Source of the DNA: Paulinella micropora | Taxonomy: Eukaryota > Cercozoa > Imbricatea > Euglyphida | Assembly: GCA_009731375.1 (NCBI GenBank) | Contig: BJOX01000101.1 | Span: 971,705-1,035,704 of the forward strand | Direction of reading: 5' to 3' | Length of the DNA stretch: 64,000 nt | Shown here: positions 38,096-47,392 of the stretch, piece after piece | Position numbering within the stretch: position 1 is the stretch's first letter | Layout of the letters: each line of letters opens with the position of its first letter | Program-made: the position numbers and the translations under genes | The notes under the pieces: generated by a model | Database searches by the model: none | What the model was told of the DNA's origin: nothing | The model's input: only the letters and a program-made list of their open reading frames with translations

Positions 38096-38131
<36 letters not shown>

Positions 38132-38133
38132 AC

Positions 38134-38357
38134 NNNNNNNNNNNNNNNNNNNNNNNNNNNNNNNNNNNNNNNNNNNNNNNNNNNNNNNNNNNNNNNNNNN
38201 NNNNNNNNNNNNNNNNNNNNNNNNNNNNNNNNNNNNNNNNNNNNNNNNNNNNNNNNNNNNNNNNNNNNNNNNNNNNNNNNNNNNNNNNNNNNNNNNNNNN
38301 NNNNNNNNNNNNNNNNNNNNNNNNNNNNNNNNNNNNNNNNNNNNNNNNNNNNNNNNN
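38134..38357. other. assembly gap between poly-G and poly-C
   Basis: 224 N, preceded by about 32 G (38098-38129) and followed by 13 C. It lies between two divergent genes. Confidence 0.95.
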
Positions 38358-38485
38358 CCCCCCCCCCCCCGACAAGCGCGTGGGGGAGGGGAGCCCCCGG
38401 CCGTTGGGTAGCTGCCCTGGCCCAGGACGACGCACAAATCCAGTTCCAGCCCAGAGCAGCAGCAACCAGCCAGCCAGCCAGCAGC

Positions 38486-40588
38486 ATGTTATCTCACCCG
38501 CCTACTACCGCGGCCACCGGCGGCGGCGCCAACGCTCCTACCCCTGACGACGCCGCGCAGCTCGCGCCCCTCGAGCAGGGCTGGGAGAGCCTCTTGCAGG
38601 GCGTCCTGGAGGAGCGTTGGTTCCAGGCACAGGCGCACAGGCTCCAGTACTACCTCCACAGCGGCAGCCTCGAGACCGGTGGTCTGCAGGTGTGGAAGAC
38701 CCTGGTCGCTACCTTTCTCCAACGGCGCGAAGAGGAGGCGCTGCTGTTTTGCCTGCGCGCAGCACGTCCCAAGGTGCGAGACGCGATCGGTCTGCTGCGC
38801 GAGTGGAGCCAGGAAAAGTTGGCCGAGTGGGACGGCGCGGTGGCGCTGGGTACAGAGCTAGGGCTGGCGGCGGTACAGAGCCCGTGTACCCCGGCAGCAC
38901 GCAAGCTCGTGGAACGCCTCATCGGCGGGGCACCGGCGTCCGAGCTCGGGAGAATGGCCTGCGCACAGGCGGCGCCCGAAGTTTTCCTCGAACTGCTCCA
39001 GGGCCCCGATACTGAGCTGGCCGCCTCGGGCGGCCGGCTGCTGGCGCGCGTGAAGCTCAACAGCCTGTCGCCCATGGCGTTCGCCCTGGCCTGGCTGCGG
39101 CTGCTGGCGGTGGCGACACTGCTGTGGTCTAGGGCCCTGGCCAAGTCTTCCTCGGAGCGCACCCTGCGCTCCTTGCTGGCGGGCCTGCGGGCCCGGCGCG
39201 GCGCGGCCAGAAAGCGGGCCGCGTCCAGGTTCCCCTTGGAGCTGCTGTTGGCGGACATACTGGGTGAATTGCGCGTGCCCCTGGCCGAGCCGAACGTGGC
39301 CGACGCTCGCCGGATGATAGCCATCCTGCGCGCCGCACTGCTCCAGTCGCAGCCCGAGGACTTTCGGCCGATCTTCCTGGACGCCGGTGCTTTGCTGCAC
39401 TCTCGCAGCCTGGTCTGGCCGGTGGCGGCGGTCCTGCTGAGGTCCCCCTTGCTCCTGCACACTTTCCTGGGGCTGGGCACCCCGGTGTACCAGCCGCCTT
39501 TGCCCTTCGAACTGCGGAGCCAGACGGTGCTCGAAGTACTCTGCACGGGCTTGTGCGCCGAATACCCGTGCGTGAAGATGGCGAGCGAGGACTTTGCAGG
39601 TGTGTGGCTGATGCTCGATGTCCTGGCCCACTACGGCGCGGACCCGGCGTGCAAATGGCTCGGCGAGCAGAACTCCTACCCTTCGCAGTGCATGGGTGTG
39701 CGGTGGTGGCGCCTCAAGGCCCGGCTACGGGCCCGAAGGCTCCCGAGCCCGGCCTCGGCCGTGGACCTGTTGCGGACCATCGAACGCGCCGCCCGACTCA
39801 TCGTCAACGAGCCGCCGGCCGTGGCGGACCCCCAGCGCGACGAGCCTTCGGCCGAGCCTCAGCGCGACGAGCCACCGGCCGAGCCACCGGCCGCGCCCCG
39901 GCGCGACGGGCCGCCTGCCGTGCCGGGGGCCGCAGCCTCCTCCGAGCCGCTGGGACCCCTGCTGCGCCGTGACCAGCCCTACCTCGCGCCGTCCCTACCC
40001 TGCCCGGAGAATCCGCCGGGCCCGGCCTTGGGCGTGCTGCTGGAGGCAGGCGCCGGACGGGCCTGGCCCCGCGGCTCCCGCGGGACGGGCGCTGGGCCGG
40101 CACAGCTAGAGACGGCACCAGAACCCGACGGGGCGCCGGCCGGCCGTGCACCCAGCCCTTTGCAATCAGTGCTGGAGAGGGGCAAAAGGCTGCGCACCTG
40201 CAACAAGAGGCTGGCCCGTGAACAGAAAAGACTACAGTCTGAGGTGGACAAGCTGACTTCCCAGCACGAGACGCTCAGCCACCGCGGCCAAGAGCTCCGG
40301 GCCGAACAGGCGGAATTGCTGGACGCCCTCAAGGGCCTGCGGAGGGCACGGCTCGGGCTGGCCGCGGAGGTCGCGGCTGCGCAAGCCACGCTGAGCGGCT
40401 GCGGCAGGCCGCCGAGCAGGAAGAGCCCCCGCGGGCTCGGACCTGTGACATTTGCGAAGAGGGCCTCCGGCCCCTGGTCGTGTTCGTCCCCTGCGGCCAC
40501 GCCCGGGCATGGCAGAAAGTGTGCGGCAGGAATGCGCGAATGTCCTTTCTGCTGGGGGGACATCCAGACCCTGGTGGTGCCGATCTAG
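38486..40588 (+). CDS. large helical protein with coiled coil and C-terminal RING finger (RING frame disturbed)
   Basis: 700 aa. Residues 1-450 are alpha-helical and Leu/Ala/Arg-rich without a known domain. A proline-rich repeat (QRDEPPAEPP) lies near 450-480, and a coiled coil (LAREQKRLQSEVDKLTSQHE) near 570-640. At the end, the first RING half (TCDICEEGLRPLVVFVPCGH) is read one frame over at about 40441-40500, whereas KCAAGMRECPFC is in the main frame. Two compensating indels would restore a C3HC4 RING. It is probably a viral ubiquitin ligase. The upstream frame is long and clean, so most of the gene is intact. Confidence 0.6.
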   Translation: MLSHPPTTAATGGGANAPTPDDAAQLAPLEQGWESLLQGVLEERWFQAQAHRLQYYLHSGSLETGGLQVWKTLVATFLQRREEEALLFCLRAARPKVRDAIGLLREWSQEKLAEWDGAVALGTELGLAAVQSPCTPAARKLVERLIGGAPASELGRMACAQAAPEVFLELLQGPDTELAASGGRLLARVKLNSLSPMAFALAWLRLLAVATLLWSRALAKSSSERTLRSLLAGLRARRGAARKRAASRFPLELLLADILGELRVPLAEPNVADARRMIAILRAALLQSQPEDFRPIFLDAGALLHSRSLVWPVAAVLLRSPLLLHTFLGLGTPVYQPPLPFELRSQTVLEVLCTGLCAEYPCVKMASEDFAGVWLMLDVLAHYGADPACKWLGEQNSYPSQCMGVRWWRLKARLRARRLPSPASAVDLLRTIERAARLIVNEPPAVADPQRDEPSAEPQRDEPPAEPPAAPRRDGPPAVPGAAASSEPLGPLLRRDQPYLAPSLPCPENPPGPALGVLLEAGAGRAWPRGSRGTGAGPAQLETAPEPDGAPAGRAPSPLQSVLERGKRLRTCNKRLAREQKRLQSEVDKLTSQHETLSHRGQELRAEQAELLDALKGLRRARLGLAAEVAAAQATLSGCGRPPSRKSPRGLGPVTFAKRASGPWSCSSPAATPGHGRKCAAGMRECPFCWGDIQTLVVPI

Positions 40589-40812
40589 GCGGGGCTCGGT
40601 AGCCCGCGCTTGCCGTCGCCTCCTCACGCGCTGTGTGCCTAAAATTAAAAAAGGTAGCCTGTCTCTCCTGATTAGCGGTCCGGTGGCTCTGACGGCGGGC
40701 CGGTGCTAACGGCCGGGGATGGGGCTGCGCCGGCACACGCACGCACGGAGCCTAAGCCCGGCTAGTTGGAGTAGGCGACGCCTGGGATTTACTTGTAGTA
40801 CACTGACAGTAG

Positions 40813-42996
40813 CTACTCGGGGAATAGCTCTACCGGGGTGAACCTTCCTTCTAGGGTAAGAGCTTCTATCGCTTCTCTGTCCAATGTATCCGGCCGGTAG
40901 TACCAGTCAATGTCCACGGGGCCAAAGCCCCTATCTTTTCTAACCCGGTTGAAGTCCGTCAGGAGCCGGTACCACTCGGGGTCCGGTTTCTCCAAGCACA
41001 AAGATAATTTCCGCAGGGTCTTGACCTTCGCCAGCAGCTCCACCAGGACGATCCCGTCGAACCAGATAGCCTCTTTGCATGTGCCCAGCGTCACGTCTAG
41101 CACCTGCAACGGTGGCCGGAGCAGTGCCCGCAGCTGGCGATAAGAGAGGTAGGTATAGTCTATCGCCAGGTAAGTTAGCTCTAGCATCCGCGGTATCGCT
41201 CCCTTGACCACGTCGAAGCCAGAGAGGCTGAGCTTCTTCACTGTCGCCAGGCGAGCCCAATCAGCCTGCTGCAGCTCCAGGCGTCGGTATCCCGACTGCA
41301 AAGTAACACAGGTGGCCCTTAAGGCTACCTCCCACAGAGTGGTTATTGGTCCTCGTTTGAACGCGCACAGGACGTTGGACACTGGCCCCGGCTCTGGGTT
41401 CGGCGTCGCTAACGAGAGGACCTCCAGCTGTTCAAGACATGGTAAATCATAGCAACCGTCGCCGAGCATGCCTGGTATACTAATCGCTGTCAATTGGAGC
41501 TGGGTCAGCAATCGGCAGCTCCCGACCAGGGCGTACACTTCCGCCACCCGTTTCTGCTCCCGCTGGGCCTGGGCCTCGTCGCTTGACCAGTCAGTAACCT
41601 CACACTCAAACGTCTGCAGGGTTGGATGAGAGAACCCGAGCGCTTTCTTAGCGAATCTACACATGGACCTGGTTGCCCCCTGGTGCTTGGAGTCTGCACT
41701 GCAGACGAGGGACAGTTCCGACAACTGCTTCAACCTTTGGTCCAAAGGGGGTAGCCCGCTGCACGTACTCAGCGCCAGCGCACCGCCTGCTGGGAGCTTC
41801 CGGAGCAGCGACAGAGGGGGTGCTCGGCAGTCGTTCAGCACCAGTCTTCTTAGCAGTGGCAGTGCAGTGCCGCCGACTCCTGGCGGATCTCGATGTGTCG
41901 CCCAGTCTAGGCCCGAGATGGTCAGCTCCGAGGCGCTTGGTACCACCGCCAAGCCGGAGCCTGTTCGGAGTCGTTGTAGTCTAGGCAGGCTACGGATGGG
42001 CAGCGACGATAGCCACGTCAGATCCTCCGCGATTGGGGTTGTGCCAGTACAACCTATTCGCACAGAAGCGGAGGCAGGGCTGTCGCTACGCCAGTACTCT
42101 GACTCTGCCACCTGGTGGAGCAAGCGGCAGTTCTGGCTGAAGTCAGACGAGAGGAAGGCCCAACGCGGATGCTGCGCCAGCTGCAACCAAGGCAGCTTGT
42201 GGCAGCTTTCCTCTTCCAAGAGGCCAAACAGGTTGGTTGCATCGAACGTGAGCGTGACGTCGGCTGGGATTTCCAATTTAGCGTCTGGCTGCCAGTTGAA
42301 GTCGACTAGGCTCTCCAGGTACTCTCGTCGTTTCTCCTTGGCAGCCGCCCCGTCTCCAAGCTCCCACACCCTTCGTTCCTCGAGTGTGCCAACCCCAAAC
42401 AAGGCTAGCAACAGCTTCGTGCCTGCTTCCTTGGCCTCTGCCAGGGCAGACGGGCTTCTCGGCTCGCCGGACCAGCTGCCCCGCTTACAGTCGCGGGAGA
42501 AAGAATCTGTTATCGTAAGCCACACGGGAGTCTTGCTGTCCAGCAGCTCTTTTAGCTGCGGCCCGGAGAAGCGGTCCTTGTTGAGTTTCGAGCACCACCT
42601 CTGACAAGAGCCGCTTCCGCTCCTACGGGGATTGAAGGTGGCCAGAGACGTGGTCCACTCATCAGACTCGCCGTAAGTGCGCTTGCTCAGGCGCAGCCTT
42701 TGTAGTCCCGGCAGCGCAGCTAGGCGTCGCTGGACGAAGCTTTCGGTCAGCCAAGTACAGTCGCTGAGACGGAGGTCTTTCAGCTTACCTTCCGCCGAGG
42801 GAGAAAACAGCTGCAGCTGCAGATCGTAGTCCAGCCTGCCAAGGTGTTCCAGCCGCAGGCTCGATAGCTCCGGCGCTGTAGGGGCGTGGGAGAGACATCC
42901 AAAACCGCTAAGCGTCAATCGGGTCAGACTCTTCATTTCCTTCCATTCTGCTGGCGTCGCCACGAGCTCGCATCTTGGTGACTGAGAAGATCCCAT
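40813..42996 (-). CDS. leucine-rich repeat protein
   Basis: 727 aa, uninterrupted. Irregular LRRs run throughout (SLTRLTLSGFGCLSH, LSSLRLEHLGRL, LQRLRLSKRTYGE, LLRRLVLNDCRAPPLSLLRK, LEVLSLATPNPEP, LRKLSLCLEKP). No F-box, kinase or transmembrane part is seen. A related broken LRR gene lies just upstream, so the family is duplicated. The role is unknown; LRR proteins usually bind other proteins. Confidence 0.7.
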   Translation of the reverse strand: MGSSQSPRCELVATPAEWKEMKSLTRLTLSGFGCLSHAPTAPELSSLRLEHLGRLDYDLQLQLFSPSAEGKLKDLRLSDCTWLTESFVQRRLAALPGLQRLRLSKRTYGESDEWTTSLATFNPRRSGSGSCQRWCSKLNKDRFSGPQLKELLDSKTPVWLTITDSFSRDCKRGSWSGEPRSPSALAEAKEAGTKLLLALFGVGTLEERRVWELGDGAAAKEKRREYLESLVDFNWQPDAKLEIPADVTLTFDATNLFGLLEEESCHKLPWLQLAQHPRWAFLSSDFSQNCRLLHQVAESEYWRSDSPASASVRIGCTGTTPIAEDLTWLSSLPIRSLPRLQRLRTGSGLAVVPSASELTISGLDWATHRDPPGVGGTALPLLRRLVLNDCRAPPLSLLRKLPAGGALALSTCSGLPPLDQRLKQLSELSLVCSADSKHQGATRSMCRFAKKALGFSHPTLQTFECEVTDWSSDEAQAQREQKRVAEVYALVGSCRLLTQLQLTAISIPGMLGDGCYDLPCLEQLEVLSLATPNPEPGPVSNVLCAFKRGPITTLWEVALRATCVTLQSGYRRLELQQADWARLATVKKLSLSGFDVVKGAIPRMLELTYLAIDYTYLSYRQLRALLRPPLQVLDVTLGTCKEAIWFDGIVLVELLAKVKTLRKLSLCLEKPDPEWYRLLTDFNRVRKDRGFGPVDIDWYYRPDTLDREAIEALTLEGRFTPVELFPE

Positions 42997-43055
42997 TAGG
43001 TAGATTGTTAGTTCTTGCAGCCGGGTCGCTCGACACTAACCCCGCAGCAAGTCTG

Positions 43056-43686
43056 CTAGTGGAGCGCACCATCCTTGGTTACGTAAAGCCGTAGTATCTT
43101 GAGGTTGGGCCAGCAAGGCAGACTGTTCTGCTCACGGAGCAGGTCTGTCTCCGTGATGGACAGAGCGCACGACGTGAGTCTCTTACAGTCACGGACTCTG
43201 GCGTTCAGCTCTTGTCGCCCCTGGGCAGTCGAGGATTTGTGCCGGAGCGCCAGCTCCCGCAGACTCCCTTGGCAATTCCTGAGCACTGCCCCGCAGTTCG
43301 CTGCTTTCTGCGTGTCCACAAGGTCTGCCTCCTCCATGTCCAAGCATCTTAGTGTTCAGGTTGCCCAGCGCAGGCAAGGGGGCTTCGCCGTAGGGATGGA
43401 TCTCTAACTCCGTCACCTGCCCTGCCACTTCCTGGGTAAAGAGGTTAAGCAAAGGTACGTCGCTGTGTATCTCATCGTCTGTATACCTCAACTCCAACTT
43501 TGCCAAGCACGGGTGCTCCCTCCAGAACCCTGCAAACCTGTACTCCGCCGTCCCCTGCAGCGCCTCCCGTGCTATCGGGTAGTTGCGCAGTCGCAGCTGG
43601 GTGCAGCTGCGCGGGATCGAATTCCAGAGCAAGTCAAGCACCCTCGAGTCTACCCGCATAAAGTCGTCCAGGAACCGGAGGCACAA
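43056..43686 (-). pseudogene. leucine-rich repeat gene fragment, frameshifted
   Basis: Two overlapping frames, 43189-43686 and 43056-43343, form one LRR piece: RSCTQLRLRNYPIAREALQG, LAKLELRYTDDEI, VTELEIHPYG, then after a shift near 43335 SLRELALRHKSS and NLKILRLYVTKDG. It resembles the neighbouring 727-aa protein and may be its duplicated or detached N-terminal part. Confidence 0.55.
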
Positions 43687-43689
43687 GCA

Positions 43690-44335
43690 GCCTACGTTAA
43701 AGTTTCCGAATCGTAGTTTCGAATTTACTTAGAATGAGAACAGAAAAGCTTTATTGGCCTAAACCTTCCGAACTCGTCGGAGTAGTGTGGAGGGAAAGGG
43801 GCTAGGCTCAAATAATTCAGGACTCAAGTTTACAAAACACTAACAGTTTGCGGCTCTGATGTCCACTCGGGACACAGACAGCCGCACCGAAAAACTTGAG
43901 TACTGAAACCGAACTTTACAAAAACCGGCACGCTCTACTAGTCAACTAAGAAGACCGGGTGGAGGAGGGGATAGTGGAAGGGTAAAACAAAAGGCGGAAA
44001 AAATACTATCCATTAAAGCCGGACAGAGAAACCGGGCGGAGGAGGGGAGAGCGGACGGCAGACTAACCTTAGAGTGACGGAACAATCCCTTAGACCGGAA
44101 CAAACCTACACTAAACGAGGGAAGGCACCAAGCACGACGAGCAGGCCAACCTAGTGACTAGTTGTTCACGGCAACAACCGAAGGTAGCACCAAAGCAGTC
44201 CAAGGGAGACGCATCAAAGGCGGAGCGAGCGGAAGCAGCGGAGGCCACCAGCGATCACCAGAACGCCACCAGAAGTCCAGAGCAGACAGAAGCAAAGGAC
44301 AAACCAAAACAAAACAAGGGAAGGGTGGGCGGGAG
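43690..44335. other. non-coding GC-block spacer, no gene seen
   Basis: About 650 bases without a credible gene. Two related stretches, ACCGGGTGGAGGAGGGGATAG near 43955 and ACCGGGCGGAGGAGGGGAGAG near 44031, suggest a short duplication. AAGCTTTATTGG near 43748 is an AATAAA signal on the minus strand. Confidence 0.4.
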
Positions 44336-44520
44336 TTTGAAAGTTGGGAAGATCTTCCGATCTTCCCAACTTTCCAACGTAGGCCAAACCAGACGCCGGA
44401 TCAAACACGTGCCGGCTCCGCCGGCACGGCTACGCCGTGCCGACCGGACTACCGAAAAAACGAAACGTCTCCTCGGAATTTTAACGGCGGTTAACTCCGG
44501 GCGAAGCCCGGAGCAAACCA
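44336..44520. terminator. cluster of four perfect hairpins
   Basis: In order: GAAAGTTGGGAAGATC-TTCC-GATCTTCCCAACTTTC (16-bp stem), GTGCCGGC-TCC-GCCGGCAC, GGCACGGC-TAC-GCCGTGCC, and GCTCCGGGC-GAA-GCCCGGAGC, with TTAAC-GGCG-GTTAA just before the last. The last one forms the C-terminal codons of the 44491 gene. A transcription or mRNA 3'-end function is likely, as palindromes mark 3' ends in several giant viruses. Confidence 0.65.
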
Positions 44521-45171
44521 GCAATTAACATTAGCCCGCTGTCCCAGCAATTCCTTCAGTTCCTTCGGTGCCTCGTCGAACGGGGTTGGAGGGAAGCCGA
44601 GGGTAACGGAGCTGAGGGGGAGACCCGCCCGTCCTTGTTCCTGCCTGCACTCGTGCAAGCGAACCAGCATCGCGACGTTGGTGAGGAAGCTCGTAGTTGC
44701 AAATTCCCAGGCCCCATGGGTAGCTAGCCTGGGCCAGGCTTGAGTAAACAGGAGATTCAGCAGCTCATCATTTCCGTCGTCACCCGCTGGTATATCCCGG
44801 TCGCTAAATTGCAAGCAAATACGGGATGGGAGGTGCAGGTGCGCCCAGTCCTGTTTCGCTGGTTCTGCCGCGTCCTGAAACGCTTCCTCGGGCTCCGCAC
44901 GACCAAGCTGTAGTAATTGGCGTAGGTTCGCTGGTGCGCCGTCTTTACCATCCAGTTCATTCAAGTAACGGTCGCCTTGGCAAAGCAGTGTGACCCAAGC
45001 CATGCCCTCTCGCGAGTAAGACAGGCTTGGGTACAGACGCGCCAGTGAAGTAGCGTCAGGCAGGTAAGTCTTGAACTCTGCGCTGAGTTCTTGCAGCACC
45101 ATGTCTATCTCCACACGTGATTGCGTCCACTGGTCGCCTGCTTTGCCGCATCGCGCGCACGAACGTGACAT
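44491..45171 (-). CDS. unassigned protein with N-terminal zinc pair, LRR neighbourhood
   Basis: 226 aa starting MSRSCARCGKAGDQWTQ, a C-x-x-C-like start. Leu-rich helical segments follow (LVRLHECRQEQG, PPTPFDEAPKELKELL). No family is recognised. It lies upstream of and in the same direction as the LRR genes, so it may be the N-terminal part of the same kind of protein. The last codons lie in a hairpin. Confidence 0.45.
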   Translation of the reverse strand: MSRSCARCGKAGDQWTQSRVEIDMVLQELSAEFKTYLPDATSLARLYPSLSYSREGMAWVTLLCQGDRYLNELDGKDGAPANLRQLLQLGRAEPEEAFQDAAEPAKQDWAHLHLPSRICLQFSDRDIPAGDDGNDELLNLLFTQAWPRLATHGAWEFATTSFLTNVAMLVRLHECRQEQGRAGLPLSSVTLGFPPTPFDEAPKELKELLGQRANVNCWFAPGFARS

Positions 45172-45237
45172 GACTGGCGTCCCTGGTAGCTGTTTACTGC
45201 CTAGGGCGGACGCACCGGGTCACAGGGACAGAGGGAA

Positions 45238-45824
45238 AGAGAGAGAGAGAGGGGGGGGGGGGAGAGAGGAGGAAGTGAGAGACAGGGAAAGAGCGAGGGA
45301 GAGACGGAGAGTCAACCTCCCCTGCTACACTACCCGTCGGGGGTTGCCAGCCGGAGCCGGTGGCTCGGACACTTGTCAGGGGGCTCTAAGGGCAGAACTG
45401 GTTCGGAACACCAAGCAGCCCAAGCTTGATCATGGACAGACACACACGCACCTCGAGCAAGCGCCGCTAGGGATTTAAGTAAGTTAAAATGCAGTACAGG
45501 CCCGACAGGCAGAGGCGGCCCCCCCTTCTCCTGACCGAGGCTGGGCACAGGCGTGAAGTCCAGAGTGCCGCGTGGAGGGGGGCCCTCCCTTCCTCGGTGT
45601 GGGTGTAGGGGGGGGGGGGGGGGGGGGGGAGCGAGGGAGAGTGAGAAGAGAATCAGAGAATCGAGAAGGATAGAGAAAGAGGGAAGAAGAGAAACTAAGA
45701 GAAAGAGAGACACACATGTAAGAGAAAGAGACACACATGTACACATAAACAAACACACACACACACATACTTATTCACCACTTTCACCTGTGCCGAGGAT
45801 GGAGAAAGAGGAGAGAAAAGAAAC

Positions 45825-45861
<37 letters not shown>

Positions 45862-45863
45862 AG
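45238..45863. repeat. (GA)n, poly-G and CA-rich low-complexity DNA
   Basis: GA tracts at 45238-45300 and 45820-45863, a 20-G run at 45610-45629 and CA-rich stretches near 45710-45770. No gene is supported here. Confidence 0.8.
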
Positions 45864-46470
45864 NNNNNNNNNNNNNNNNNNNNNNNNNNNNNNNNNNNNN
45901 NNNNNNNNNNNNNNNNNNNNNNNNNNNNNNNNNNNNNNNNNNNNNNNNNNNNNNNNNNNNNNNNNNNNNNNNNNNNNNNNNNNNNNNNNNNNNNNNNNNN
46001 NNNNNNNNNNNNNNNNNNNNNNNNNNNNNNNNNNNNNNNNNNNNNNNNNNNNNNNNNNNNNNNNNNNNNNNNNNNNNNNNNNNNNNNNNNNNNNNNNNNN
46101 NNNNNNNNNNNNNNNNNNNNNNNNNNNNNNNNNNNNNNNNNNNNNNNNNNNNNNNNNNNNNNNNNNNNNNNNNNNNNNNNNNNNNNNNNNNNNNNNNNNN
46201 NNNNNNNNNNNNNNNNNNNNNNNNNNNNNNNNNNNNNNNNNNNNNNNNNNNNNNNNNNNNNNNNNNNNNNNNNNNNNNNNNNNNNNNNNNNNNNNNNNNN
46301 NNNNNNNNNNNNNNNNNNNNNNNNNNNNNNNNNNNNNNNNNNNNNNNNNNNNNNNNNNNNNNNNNNNNNNNNNNNNNNNNNNNNNNNNNNNNNNNNNNNN
46401 NNNNNNNNNNNNNNNNNNNNNNNNNNNNNNNNNNNNNNNNNNNNNNNNNNNNNNNNNNNNNNNNNNNNNN
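45864..46470. other. assembly gap, 607 N, with poly-G at its right edge
   Basis: The largest gap in the window. It is preceded by a GA tract and followed by about 29 G. Confidence 0.95.
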
Positions 46471-46550
46471 AGGGGGGGGGGGGGGGGGGGGGGGGGGGGG
46501 AGGCACACTAACCTCGGTGTGAGTGTAGGGGGGGAAGGCACGGTGTGCGC

Positions 46551-47003
46551 TCAAGGGTAATTAGGGAGGGAGGAGTTCCCCCGCGCCGGGGCGGAATCTC
46601 GGCTCGCTGGTGTGCACGGGCGCTTGGGGGCCGCGCTAGCAGACCGTAGCTGCGGGGAGCGCGTCTCTGGGTAGCTGGTTTTGTCTCGCGCGGGGCCCTG
46701 GCGGACCCACCAGGGCAGTCCGGCCGGGCCGGGCGCCCCGGCCGGCGGCGCGGTCGGCGCAGCGGGCCGGGGCCCTCGCCATCCCTGCCCGCGCCGCGCA
46801 GGGCCGTTCCCCCCGGCTATGCACCCGGTGAGGCATTTCGAGAGGCAGACGTGCGGCCGTGTCAGCAGGCCACACTCGAAGCACACGTCGGCAAAGCACC
46901 CCTTGTGCGGGCATAGGTACAGCTCCGCTCGCTGGCACTGCGGGCACACCTCTAGCGCCGAGGCTAGCACGACACAGGCCCCCGTGCACTCGGCGCACTG
47001 CAC
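46551..47003 (-). CDS. cysteine-rich zinc-binding protein
   Basis: 150 aa. The first 65 residues hold C-x-x-C (CAEC), CPQC, CPHKGC, CFEC, H-x-C and C-x-x-x-C motifs, a RING/zinc-ribbon-like double finger. The rest is Ala/Pro/Arg-rich and probably disordered. It resembles small giant-virus zinc proteins but has no family I can name. Confidence 0.5.
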   Translation of the reverse strand: MQCAECTGACVVLASALEVCPQCQRAELYLCPHKGCFADVCFECGLLTRPHVCLSKCLTGCIAGGNGPARRGQGWRGPRPAAPTAPPAGAPGPAGLPWWVRQGPARDKTSYPETRSPQLRSASAAPKRPCTPASRDSAPARGNSSLPNYP

Positions 47004-47119
47004 TTGTCTTGTCTGCCCCAGGGCGCCCAGCCGCCTGGTCTGCCACCGACATGCGAGAGAGCTTTTCTACGCTGGGTGCCCGTGGGACGACGCGGGGGGG
47101 GGGGGGGGGGGGGGGGCCC

Positions 47120-47164
47120 NNNNNNNNNNNNNNNNNNNNNNNNNNNNNNNNNNNNNNNNNNNNN
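47120..47164. other. assembly gap next to poly-G
   Basis: 45 N after a run of about 22 G. Confidence 0.95.
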
Positions 47165-47374
47165 CTGGCCGAGGGAGGGGGGGGGACGGAGGCGCGGGGC
47201 TGCGGTCGTGCGGGGGGAGGCTGCCCGTCCGCCCCCCGGCCCGGCCGCTGGACGTCTACCTCTTCCTCTCACCGGCGCTCGGTCGTGGGCCCGCGTACTG
47301 CCGCGTGGCGCTGGCTGGCGACTGGCCGCCCGCGACGACGTGGCCAAAGCCCGAGGGTGCTGCGGCCACGCCTG

Positions 47375-47392
47375 GGCTTTCGCGTTTTAGTA
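47375..47392. other. junction between the GC-rich block and AT-rich recombinase DNA
   Basis: Base composition switches within a few bases, from GCCTGGGCTTTCGCG to TTTTAGTATTCG. The recombinase frame on the minus strand runs straight across into meaningless GC-rich codons, so the gene is cut here. This is either a true insertion or recombination breakpoint or an assembly join. Confidence 0.7.

Noticed and set aside
44344-44375. CTTCCGATCT, which resembles part of a sequencing adapter
   Set aside because: It is fully explained as the loop and arm of a perfect 16-bp hairpin and only ten bases match. A read check would settle it.
44154-44528. 124-aa Lys/Arg/Gln-rich frame
   Set aside because: It spans the hairpin cluster and has no family or domain signal.
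45553-46560. A 335-aa frame across the largest gap
   Set aside because: Built from N and GA/G repeats; no real sequence supports it.
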